Shown: one piece after another, positions 20,554-26,322 of the stretch | How positions within the stretch are numbered: the first letter of the stretch is position 1 | How the letters are laid out: the number at the start of each line of letters is the position of its first letter | Program-made: the position numbers and the translations under genes | Origin: a virus | DNA length: 27,148 nt | IMG/VR virus record: IMGVR_UViG_3300031857_012505 | Location: 1 to 27,148 of that record | Direction: 5' to 3' (one strand) | Notes under the pieces: model-generated | Told to the model about the DNA's origin: nothing | The model's input: only the letters and a program-made list of their open reading frames with translations | The model's database searches: none

Positions 20554-21144
20554 GTGCAAATATTAGAATTTGAAATCTTACTTATAGACCTTGGATATAA
20601 GGATAAATCAAAAATAGAAATCGATCATCCAAAGTTCACAAATCAGATGAACTTCACTTGTGATAGTGGTTCTATGGCATTTTATTCTTGGCTAAAACCA
20701 TATTACAATAAAAAAAGTTACTTATATGTAGAATTTTTAGAATATTATAGTGAAGTAGATGTCAAACAAAGAATAGAAAGACTTGCTAAGAAGATAGATT
20801 TTGACACAAAAACAAGAATTGGAGATATTGGTTGGGATGTTATGTATACTAAATCTCCAGATTTATTCACAACACAAGAAAGAACCAAAATGTATTTGGA
20901 ATTTCTTTCTAAAGGAAGTAAATTTTTAGATGGAAATTTTTACGGTTTAAATCCAGAACCAGGAGATATGCTAGCAGCAAGACCACAAGGACCAAAAATT
21001 GATCAAGGATTTACAAATCATTCACTTAAACTAGGAGCGAGGCAAAGAGCACTTATCGCACAACGATATGGATTTGGTCCTCTATTTGAAGATGGTCTTC
21101 AATATGCTAGATATAATAATGATTTAGTTCTTGAACCAGTATGA
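20554..21144 (+). CDS. Unknown protein A of a plus-strand paralogous pair (196 aa)
   Basis: I do not recognise this family. It is one of only two plus-strand genes in the window. The start is GTG 20554 with no clear Shine-Dalgarno; the first internal ATG is at codon 32. Motifs shared with the next gene are RIGDIGW (88-94), GDMLA (137-141) and a C-terminal block RYGF...E.GLQYARYN...LVLEP (171-195). The middle is charged and helical (KQRIERLAKKIDFD), with no signal peptide or membrane helix. It overlaps the next gene by ATGA. A divergent promoter for tRNA-Ser lies immediately upstream. Confidence 0.72.
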   Translation: MQILEFEILLIDLGYKDKSKIEIDHPKFTNQMNFTCDSGSMAFYSWLKPYYNKKSYLYVEFLEYYSEVDVKQRIERLAKKIDFDTKTRIGDIGWDVMYTKSPDLFTTQERTKMYLEFLSKGSKFLDGNFYGLNPEPGDMLAARPQGPKIDQGFTNHSLKLGARQRALIAQRYGFGPLFEDGLQYARYNNDLVLEPV

Positions 21145-21662
21145 AGCGTTTTACATCAATACTTTTTAATGTGCATGGTATAGATGTATATGGATACATA
21201 GATCTTTTTGATGATAAAGATCAATTTTTATCCATGGCATGTAAAGATGCAGATCCGGAAAAATTAGAATATTTTAAAAAAAAGATTCGTTATGACTCTG
21301 GTGGAAGGATAGGAGAAGTTGGATGGGGTCTTTCATTAACTCCAAATTCGGTAGCAAGAAAACTACGTCAACTAACTTTACAACAACGTACTGATGTAGT
21401 TTCCACCGCATTAAAGCATAATGTAATAAAAAAATATTTTTATACCGACTTTATTGATGGGCATGATTTATTCAGAATCAAAGGAGATATTCTATTCAGT
21501 CACCCATGTGGATTTGCAGAAACTAAAATAGCAGAACTTGGTAATAAAGATTTATCTGCAAGAATTGGTAAGTTATGTACACGATATGGTTTTAGTGAAC
21601 TAGATGAGTATGGATACCAATTCGCAATCTATAATGACCAGTTAAAGTTAGAACCTATCTAA
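21141..21662 (+). CDS. Unknown protein B of a plus-strand paralogous pair (173 aa)
   Basis: A paralog of the preceding gene: RIGEVGW (56-62), LTLQQRTDVVSTAL against FTTQERTKMYLEFL, GDILF, and TRYGF..LDEYGYQFAIYNDQLKLEPI at the C-terminus. The N-terminus (MKRFTSILFNVHGIDVYGYID) differs and looks like two beta strands. No catalytic motif was recognised. The gene converges on the minus-strand zinc-binding gene, and the two reading frames overlap by 8 bases at their stops with no terminator between. Confidence 0.78.
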   Translation: MKRFTSILFNVHGIDVYGYIDLFDDKDQFLSMACKDADPEKLEYFKKKIRYDSGGRIGEVGWGLSLTPNSVARKLRQLTLQQRTDVVSTALKHNVIKKYFYTDFIDGHDLFRIKGDILFSHPCGFAETKIAELGNKDLSARIGKLCTRYGFSELDEYGYQFAIYNDQLKLEPI

Positions 21663-21906
21663 CTTCAAAATCTAACTTTCTTACCTTACGATTTCTACGT
21701 GCTTCTTGATAGGCAAGATCTTCTTGCGATAATATACTTGCCCTTTTATTTTGCTTATCAGAATCAATCATAACTACATCTGCCAAATCTACAGCAGTGA
21801 TTAAATCTCCCTTTACTGTGGTCATATTTGCACAACCACAAGACTTTGTTTTAACTGGGTGACTGATCAATTCAGTCCCGCAGACTTTGCATCTTACGCT
21901 TACCAT
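21655..21906 (-). CDS. Small zinc-binding-like protein, 83 aa
   Basis: The N-terminus has a four-cysteine pattern: Cys6-xx-Cys9 (RCKVCG) and Cys23-x-Cys25 (KSCGCANM), a probable zinc ribbon. The rest is a soluble segment with a basic C-terminus (YQEARRNRKVRKLDFEVR). It may bind nucleic acid or be an assembly factor. It lies 15 bases downstream of the Dps-like gene and is probably cotranscribed with it. Confidence 0.78.
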   Translation of the reverse strand: MVSVRCKVCGTELISHPVKTKSCGCANMTTVKGDLITAVDLADVVMIDSDKQNKRASILSQEDLAYQEARRNRKVRKLDFEVR

Positions 21907-21921
21907 AACTCAATACCACTA

Positions 21922-22356
21922 TCATTCAATAAAAGATCTTAACATCCAAACAAATTTTCCGTGTGCTTCATTTAAATCGTCAAGAAGATTAATTGTCCCC
22001 CTAGACTTCTGCTCCTCAGCCTCTACAGCAGCAGCATCAAACATGGACACCATTTTTTTGTGATCATCAAGTAGATCACGAATCATTTCCATTGAGGAAA
22101 TATTAGTTTTTGCTTCCGAAACTCCAGAAACTTCCAAAACTCTTGAAAGAGAACTGATAGGTTTAACACCTAAAAATCTCATGTGCTCAGATAATCTATC
22201 AATTTCTTCTTGAATAGCAAGATACTGCTCCCCAAATAGATCATGAATCTGTTTAAAATCTTCACCAACAACGTGCCAGTGATAAACCCAAGTTTTTTGG
22301 AAAAGTAAAAAGAGCGATGCTTGCGTATCGCTCAGAAGTTTATATAGAGATTCCAT
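21922..22356 (-). CDS. dps: Dps-like ferritin-fold protein
   Basis: The 144-aa four-helix protein matches the Dps family: QKTWVYHWHVVGEDFKQIHDLFGEQY followed by EEIDRLSEHMRFLG (split around 20-63), the region that forms the inter-subunit ferroxidase site. The ligands His26, His38, Asp53 and Glu57 are in register (spacing 12, 15 and 19), but the Asp expected four residues after His38 is Gly42. Dps proteins form 12-mers that oxidise Fe(II) with H2O2 and may bind DNA. A TATAAATA late promoter lies 19 bases upstream, so expression is expected late. A role in iron or peroxide protection is inferred. Confidence 0.82.
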   Translation of the reverse strand: MESLYKLLSDTQASLFLLFQKTWVYHWHVVGEDFKQIHDLFGEQYLAIQEEIDRLSEHMRFLGVKPISSLSRVLEVSGVSEAKTNISSMEMIRDLLDDHKKMVSMFDAAAVEAEEQKSRGTINLLDDLNEAHGKFVWMLRSFIE

Positions 22357-22374
22357 TATACTTCTTTTTGAAAG

Positions 22375-22382
22375 TATTTATA
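22375..22382 (-). promoter_or_regulatory. T4-type late promoter (TATAAATA) for the Dps-like gene
   Basis: A perfect 8/8 match to the T4 late-promoter sequence on the minus strand, 18 bases upstream of ATG 22356 and 3 bases past the tRNA-Val 3' end. Confidence 0.75.
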
Positions 22383-22385
22383 CTA

Positions 22386-22457
22386 TGGGCGATACTGGAT
22401 TCGAACCAGTGACTTCACACTTGTAAGGAGCGCACTCTACCGCTGAGTTAATCGCCC
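22386..22457 (-). tRNA. tRNA-Val (anticodon TAC)
   Basis: 72 bases: acceptor GGGCGAT/ATCGCCC, D-arm ACTC-AGCGGTA-GAGT, loop CTTACAA, T-arm ACTGG-TTCGAAT-CCAGT, discriminator A. The anticodon stem (CGCTC/GTGTG) has a U-U mismatch at 30-40. CCA is not encoded. Confidence 0.93.
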
Positions 22458-22463
22458 AGGAAA

Positions 22464-22628
22464 TTAGAATCTTCCTGTCATAAATTCTACAGTATTTGCT
22501 ACATCATTCATAGCATCACGTAGGTTTTCTCTTTGCCCAGACTCTTGCCTTACGATTGGGCGATGATCGTCGGTAAGAGTCCAACGCCATTGTTTCATAT
22601 CGACACAATACCACAGATTAATTTTCAT
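22464..22628 (-). CDS. Hypothetical protein, 54 aa
   Basis: From ATG 22628 to TAA 22464. The product starts MKINLWYCVDMKQWRWTLTD and continues basic/acidic (HRPIVRQESGQRENLRDAM...TVEFMTGRF). It overlaps the 67-aa gene by 11 bases and ends 6 bases before the tRNA-Val 5' end. An internal ATG at 22598 is a second possible start. Unknown function; the aromatic N-terminus looks like a small beta hairpin. Confidence 0.68.
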   Translation of the reverse strand: MKINLWYCVDMKQWRWTLTDDHRPIVRQESGQRENLRDAMNDVANTVEFMTGRF

Positions 22629-22821
22629 TTTTGTAGTACTCTAGTTTAATCCAGTTTAGAAGAGCATAAACTTCAGGCAATTCTGACTTATGATCTTGAT
22701 AGTTAGTATCATCTAACATTTCCTCCCTTTCATAAAACTCAATCTCACTAGTCAGATAATCAACATAATGATTGATAGCAGTCATAGCGACTTCTCTATC
22801 ACGCTGGGAAATAAGAGACAT
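22618..22821 (-). CDS. Hypothetical protein, 67 aa
   Basis: A soluble helical 67-aa protein (MSLISQRDREVAMTAINHYV...LLNWIKLEYYKNEN), with no recognised domain. ATG 22821 has AGGAGG at optimal distance and lies ~20 bases after the TTGACA-N17-TATTAT promoter. It is the first gene of a unit that includes the 54-aa gene and tRNA-Val. Confidence 0.78.
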   Translation of the reverse strand: MSLISQRDREVAMTAINHYVDYLTSEIEFYEREEMLDDTNYQDHKSELPEVYALLNWIKLEYYKNEN

Positions 22822-22842
22822 AGACCTCCTAACTCGTTATCT

Positions 22843-22871
22843 ATAATACATTAAAAAGGGGGTCTTGTCAA
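22843..22871 (-). promoter_or_regulatory. Promoter TTGACA-N17-TATTAT, -35 inside a terminator loop
   Basis: The -35 is a perfect TTGACA (22871-22866) and the -10 is TATTAT (22848-22843), with 17 bp between. The -35 occupies the loop of the pstS terminator plus one stem base. It drives the 67-aa gene. Confidence 0.8.
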
Positions 22872-22877
22872 CCCCCT
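22853..22877 (-). terminator. Rho-independent terminator of pstS
   Basis: A 7-bp stem (22857-22863 AGGGGGT with 22871-22877 ACCCCCT, plus strand), a 7-base loop and a T-run on the minus strand. It starts 8 bases after the pstS stop. Confidence 0.9.
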
Positions 22878-22884
22878 CTATGTA

Positions 22885-23862
22885 TCACTTCTCGCCTAAA
22901 CCAACTTGTTTGACTTTGATGCGAGCCTTGTTAAGGATGGAACCAGCAAGAGGAACATAACCCAAGTCATCAGCAATGCCTTGTGCTTTGGTGCTCAGGG
23001 CATAGTTCAGTGCCTCACGGACTGCTTCTGCCTTACCAGGAGCATAACCACTCTTATAGGCAAGAATCCAGGTCAGAGTGGAGATAGGGTATGCTTGAAG
23101 ACCTGCGGGGTTAGGGTCTTCACCAGCAAGGGTCACGGGGTCAATCTTAATACCATTCAGAGCAGCAGCACCAGTCACAGCAGAAGGTCCAACAAACTTA
23201 CCTGCTTTATTCTGGAGGACAGCAGCTTGGAGTTTATTTACGCGAACGAAACCAGTGTTCACATAACCGATAGCACCAGGAGTGTTCTTGATGGTTCCAG
23301 CAACACCCTCATTACCTTTCGCACCGACACCAACTGGCCAGTTCACGGACTTACCAACACCAGGAGTCCAACCACCGAACGCATCCAGTGAGTTAGTGAA
23401 GGCATAGGTGGTTCCAGAACCATCAGAACGATGAACCGTCACCATCTTACCAGCAGCACAACCAACTTCCTTCCAGTCCTTGATGTGTCCCATAAAGATA
23501 TGGACAACTTGTTTCTGGGTCAGTTTCAGTTTACAACCAGGCTTGTTATAAGCAATAGCAATGGTTCCACCAACCATAGGAATTTGGATTACACCACGCT
23601 TGACCTTTGCTGCTTCCTTTGCCTTGATAGGTTCATCAGTAGCACCAAACTCAACAGTTCCAGCAACGAACTGACGAACACCAGCACCAGAACCAACGGA
23701 CTGATAGTTTACCTTTTCGCCAGTGGATGCTGAATAATCTTGGAACCAGCGTTGATAGATGGGGGCAGGGAAGGTAGCACCTGCTCCGTTAATAGCAGGT
23801 CCAGCAAATGCAGCAGTAGGAGCAAGAGCAAGACCGATTGTAGCAATATGTTTGAGTTTCAT
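22885..23862 (-). CDS. pstS: Phosphate-binding protein PstS
   Basis: The 325-aa periplasmic phosphate-binding protein of the Pst ABC transporter. A signal peptide occupies residues 1-20 (LALAPTAAFA; no lipobox cysteine), followed by NGAGATFPAPIYQRW, SVGSGAGVRQF, FGATDEP and HRSDGSGTTYAFT (the phosphate-binding loop), then GVGAKGNEGVAGT. The full family length is kept. Phage pstS genes raise phosphate uptake in P-limited hosts. A Pho-box-like direct repeat lies 14 bases upstream of the ATG. Flanked by its own terminator and downstream of the porin gene, it is probably transcribed alone. Confidence 0.97.
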   Translation of the reverse strand: MKLKHIATIGLALAPTAAFAGPAINGAGATFPAPIYQRWFQDYSASTGEKVNYQSVGSGAGVRQFVAGTVEFGATDEPIKAKEAAKVKRGVIQIPMVGGTIAIAYNKPGCKLKLTQKQVVHIFMGHIKDWKEVGCAAGKMVTVHRSDGSGTTYAFTNSLDAFGGWTPGVGKSVNWPVGVGAKGNEGVAGTIKNTPGAIGYVNTGFVRVNKLQAAVLQNKAGKFVGPSAVTGAAALNGIKIDPVTLAGEDPNPAGLQAYPISTLTWILAYKSGYAPGKAEAVREALNYALSTKAQGIADDLGYVPLAGSILNKARIKVKQVGLGEK

Positions 23863-23875
23863 TGTAGAAAATCGT

Positions 23876-23894
23876 AGGTTAAGAAAAAGTTAAA
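23876..23894 (-). promoter_or_regulatory. Pho-box-like direct repeat upstream of pstS
   Basis: Minus strand: TTTAACTT-ttt-CTTAACCT. Both 8-mers match the cyanobacterial PhoB/SphR consensus PyTTAAPyPy(T/A), with the 3-bp spacing that gives an 11-bp period. The box ends only 14 bases before the ATG, closer than usual; no good -10 fits between. Confidence 0.55.
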
Positions 23895-23908
23895 TAGTCC
23901 CTTACACC

Positions 23909-23933
23909 AAAAAACCTCCCCGAAAGGAGGTTT
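23909..23933 (-). terminator. Rho-independent terminator of the porin gene
   Basis: An 8-bp stem (AAACCTCC with GGAGGTTT, 23912-23919/23926-23933) has a 6-base loop, followed on the minus strand by a TTTTTT run. It begins 20 bases after the porin stop. Confidence 0.92.
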
Positions 23934-23952
23934 AGAGGTATCGTAGATATTA

Positions 23953-25455
23953 TCAGAAACGGAAGGTCGTCTGAATCACACCACCATAGTTGTCCGAAGC
24001 TTGCTTCAGACCTTGGTTGTTGGACACATAGAACACAGCAGGAGTCACGCTGATGTTATCGCTAACTTTATAACGATAGAATGCTTCCCACATAATCGCT
24101 TTTTGGTCAGCGGCAAGAGAAGAAGCATTACCAGGAGCACCGATGGCGAAACCAGCAGCATTACCCTTTACAAATACATCGCTCCACTGAAGACCTGCCA
24201 TCCAGGTTTGTGAATCAGTAGCACCATTAGGAGTTGGGCGGTTGTTAGAAACACTTACAGTGTTCCAACCATAAGCACCACTCACGGAAGGGATGATACC
24301 AGACTTCTTGGGTTGCCAATATGCGTTGAAAGCATAACCATTGGAGGTTTGGTTAGCAGCAAGAGCACCAGAACCACCACCGATAGCATTGAAGTTGCGA
24401 ACACGAGTTCCTTCAGTACCATAGCGGTAACCGAAAGCAACACCATACTGAGGAGCACGGTAACCAACCTGTGCCAGAGTGTTCAGAGAACCATCTTCAT
24501 CAAACTGACCTTTGGTAGAATCGTTTCCGTTCTGGGCAACATAGTTGACACCAGCAACGAAAGCACCCTTACCTTTTTTACCAGGTTGAGTCCACTGAGC
24601 ACCGAAACCAGAACCAGTTGCTTTGTTATAGACACCAGGAGCACCAGCAACAGAGAAGAAGTCAAGGATGTCCGACTTATAAGCAGTGGGCAACCAAGCC
24701 ATTTCAGTGTTACGAACCTGAGCACCAACAGTCAGCATCACACCTTTGGTCAGACCAGGGAACTGATAATACAGACGGTCAAGTTGTACTGCGTTGGAGA
24801 AACTTTCTGCCTTGTCCAGTTTGAACAGGGAGGAAGATGAACCGAAAGGTTGACTGGAGAAGTTACCAGTACGAAGACGGGTCTTGAGTAGATCCTTACC
24901 AGTGAAGGAAGTATCAAAACTCAGACGGAGGTCATAGTTAAATGCGGTGTTGCCGACGTTGCTGCTGTTAGCAAGACGAGCACCATCTACACCACCCAGA
25001 ACGAAGGTTGCTTCACCCTTGAGTTTGGTAGTGGTGGAAAACTGTTGTGCCTGAAGAGAACCAACTTGAGTTTCCAGTTTGGCAACACGACCTTTGATAA
25101 CGCTGAGTTCCTTAGCAAACTCATTCGCAAGACGTTGGAGTTCATCAGTTGCTTCGGTTACACGGTCAAGGCAAGCATTCAGAAGTGCTGCTGCCTCAAA
25201 GCGGGTCATAGACTTACCACCCAGATAGGTGCCATTCTCATAACCAGCAACGCAACCATAGCGTTCTACCAGGTTACTGAGTGCCTGATATGCCCAATCC
25301 GTAGGACGGACATCAGTCAGTTGAGTGACGCTAGAAACCTGTTCTGTGGAAGTGTATTGGTTGACTGCTGCCATATTAAGGTCTGCGGCATTCGCAGCAA
25401 CAGGAGCAACCATTCCCAAAGCAACAGGTGCAAGCATCAGTTGTTTGATTTTCAT
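23953..25455 (-). CDS. som: SomA/OprB-type outer-membrane porin with SLH domain
   Basis: The 500-aa protein has a signal peptide (cleavage after VAANA, residue ~23) and an S-layer-homology domain (about 45-95: LTDVRPTDWAYQALSNLVERYGCVAGY...GKSMTRFEAAALLNACLDRV split). A coiled coil follows (ATDELQRLANEF...KGRVAKLETQV), then a ~350-residue beta-barrel of alternating strands ending in a terminal aromatic (TTFRF). This is the cyanobacterial Som/OprB porin layout. It forms channels for small solutes in the outer membrane. A Pho-box-like site over its promoter suggests induction by phosphate stress, as for the adjacent pstS. Base composition is richer in GC than the sugar operon, consistent with transfer from a host. 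Confidence 0.93.
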   Translation of the reverse strand: MKIKQLMLAPVALGMVAPVAANAADLNMAAVNQYTSTEQVSSVTQLTDVRPTDWAYQALSNLVERYGCVAGYENGTYLGGKSMTRFEAAALLNACLDRVTEATDELQRLANEFAKELSVIKGRVAKLETQVGSLQAQQFSTTTKLKGEATFVLGGVDGARLANSSNVGNTAFNYDLRLSFDTSFTGKDLLKTRLRTGNFSSQPFGSSSSLFKLDKAESFSNAVQLDRLYYQFPGLTKGVMLTVGAQVRNTEMAWLPTAYKSDILDFFSVAGAPGVYNKATGSGFGAQWTQPGKKGKGAFVAGVNYVAQNGNDSTKGQFDEDGSLNTLAQVGYRAPQYGVAFGYRYGTEGTRVRNFNAIGGGSGALAANQTSNGYAFNAYWQPKKSGIIPSVSGAYGWNTVSVSNNRPTPNGATDSQTWMAGLQWSDVFVKGNAAGFAIGAPGNASSLAADQKAIMWEAFYRYKVSDNISVTPAVFYVSNNQGLKQASDNYGGVIQTTFRF

Positions 25456-25612
25456 AAAGTTTTGTTTTTAGTACTAAACGACATTGTACTTCAGGACTAG
25501 AAAAATCCCTTGTATTATGGGTCACATAATGGTGCGAGTAGTTGGGGCACCAGTTATGCGGGATTATTTAGAGAGACTTAATCAAATCTTAAGACTTTAT
25601 TAAGTTGAAGGT
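25456..25612 (-). promoter_or_regulatory. Long 5' leader of the porin gene with phased TTAA sites
   Basis: About 150 bases separate the predicted promoter from the ATG. Three TTAA sites (25578, 25589, 25600) are spaced exactly 11 bp apart, like a degenerate second Pho box. No clear Shine-Dalgarno and no open frame of note were seen. Confidence 0.4.
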
Positions 25613-25658
25613 ATCATAGCATAACCATATTGATTATGTCAATTAAGACTAGGTTAAG
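25613..25658 (-). promoter_or_regulatory. Porin promoter with overlapping Pho box
   Basis: TTGACA (25642-25637) and TATGAT (25618-25613) are separated by 18 bp. The -35 overlaps the second half of a direct repeat CTTAACCT-agt-CTTAATTG (25658-25640). The first 8-mer matches PyTTAAPyPy(T/A) fully and the second in 7 of 8 positions. The site lies 10 bases past the tRNA-Gly 3' end. Confidence 0.62.
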
Positions 25659-25667
25659 GTTTTTAGA

Positions 25668-25739
25668 AGCGGAGTATCGGAATCGAACCGACGACATCTA
25701 ACTTGGAAGGATAGCGTTCTACCGCTGAACTAACTCCGC
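25668..25739 (-). tRNA. tRNA-Gly (anticodon TCC)
   Basis: 72 bases: acceptor GCGGAGT/ACTCCGC, D-arm TAGTTCAGCGGTAGAAC, loop CTTCCAA, T-loop TTCGATT, discriminator T. The anticodon stem (CTATC/GTTAG) has a U-U mismatch at 30-40, as in the tRNA-Val of this window. CCA is not encoded. Confidence 0.95.
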
Positions 25740-25742
25740 AAT

Positions 25743-25794
25743 GGTGGGGATTTACCCAGCCTCAGGTTTCCCTTCACAGGCACGGAACCCCACC
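25743..25794 (-). ncRNA. 52-base structured element between tRNA-Thr and tRNA-Gly
   Basis: The ends pair perfectly over 7 bp (GGTGGGG/CCCCACC), like a tRNA acceptor stem. The interior has GCCT/AGGC enclosing AGG-GAAA-CCT with a GNRA tetraloop. It is too short for a tRNA and has no TTCRA loop. It lies three bases from the tRNA-Gly 5' end and downstream of the promoter at 25819-25847, so it should be in the tRNA-Gly transcript. Confidence 0.5.
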
Positions 25795-25818
25795 GCACTC
25801 CTTCACACGGACGAAAGA

Positions 25819-25847
25819 AGTATAAGACATAATGAGTATTATGTCAA
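25819..25847 (-). promoter_or_regulatory. Promoter TTGACA-N17-TATACT with an inverted repeat
   Basis: TTGACA (25847-25842) and TATACT (25824-25819) have 17 bp between them, directly after tRNA-Thr. A perfect 8-bp inverted repeat, GACATAAT-4-ATTATGTC (25826-25845), covers the spacer and most of the -35, a typical operator position. It would drive the 52-base element and tRNA-Gly. Confidence 0.75.
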
Positions 25848-25848
25848 G

Positions 25849-25920
25849 AGCCCCCGACAAGATTCGAACTTGCGACCAGCGGTTTACAAAACCGCTGCTC
25901 TACCACTGAGCTACAGAGGC
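25849..25920 (-). tRNA. tRNA-Thr (anticodon TGT)
   Basis: 72 bases: acceptor GCCTCTG/CGGGGGC (two G-U pairs), anticodon arm GCGGT-TTTGTAA-ACCGC, T-loop GTTCGAATC, discriminator T. CCA is not encoded. Confidence 0.95.
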
Positions 25921-26002
25921 AACAAGCAGGGGTGATCAGTCCCCTGACCTAAGCGAACTTAGGATTTAGTGTGGTTTCCAGTAGCCGTTCTTATCTCCCA
26001 TA
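25921..26002 (-). other. Spacer with two strong hairpins in the tRNA cluster
   Basis: Minus strand: CCTAAG-TTCG-CTTAGG, a very stable UUCG-capped hairpin (25963-25948), then CAGGGG-8-CCCCTG (25946-25927), then 6 bases to tRNA-Thr. No T-run follows, so these look like processing or stability structures rather than terminators. Confidence 0.5.
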
Positions 26003-26106
26003 AAGAAGATGTAGGTATCGAACCTACAAAGGACAGTCTCTAACGAAACCGCTGGGAATTTCACCCAGAACCAAGTTTAGAAGACCCAGACATTTCCAGA
26101 TCTTCT
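26003..26106 (-). ncRNA. tRNA-like RNA of 104 bases, isotype undetermined
   Basis: The 5' AGAAGAT and 3' ATCTTCT form a perfect 7-bp acceptor stem. A perfect T-arm GTAGG-TTCGATA-CCTAC sits directly before the 3' strand, as in a true tRNA. The middle is ~72 bases, longer than in class II tRNAs, with hairpins CTGGG-TGAAATT-CCCAG and GTTTC-GTTA-GAGAC, and no normal D-arm. A loop CTTCTAA, equal to the anticodon loop of the nearby tRNA-Arg, is flanked by a weak stem. It may be a degenerate tRNA, a tRNA with an insertion, or a distinct tRNA-like RNA. Confidence 0.55.
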
Positions 26107-26108
26107 AA

Positions 26109-26180
26109 CTCCCCCGGCAAGATTCGAACTTGCGACCCAACGATTAACAGTCGTTTGCACTACCGCTGTGCTACAGAGGA
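26109..26180 (-). tRNA. tRNA-Asn (anticodon GTT)
   Basis: 72 bases: acceptor TCCTCTG/CGGGGGA, anticodon arm AACGA-CTGTTAA-TCGTT, T-loop GTTCGAATC, discriminator G. Acceptor and T-arm are nearly the same as those of tRNA-Thr, suggesting shared ancestry or gene conversion. CCA is not encoded. Confidence 0.95.
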
Positions 26181-26205
26181 ATGGTTTGGAGAATGAGATC
26201 TCCAA

Positions 26206-26279
<74 letters not shown>

Positions 26280-26293
26280 ATTTGAACTCACTT

Positions 26294-26322
26294 ATTATAT
26301 CAGTCCTTAGGGCAGTCGTCAA
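26294..26322 (-). promoter_or_regulatory. Promoter of the tRNA cluster (TTGACG-N17-TATAAT)
   Basis: TATAAT (26299-26294) directly follows the TGA of the 130-aa gene, and TTGACG (26322-26317) lies within that gene's last codons, 17 bp upstream. Transcription would start ~7 bases before tRNA-Arg. Confidence 0.8.

Noticed and set aside
24282-24840. Long plus-strand and alternate frames inside the porin gene
   Set aside because: They are shadows of the GC-richer porin coding sequence, with serine/threonine-rich nonsense composition and no ribosome-binding sites.
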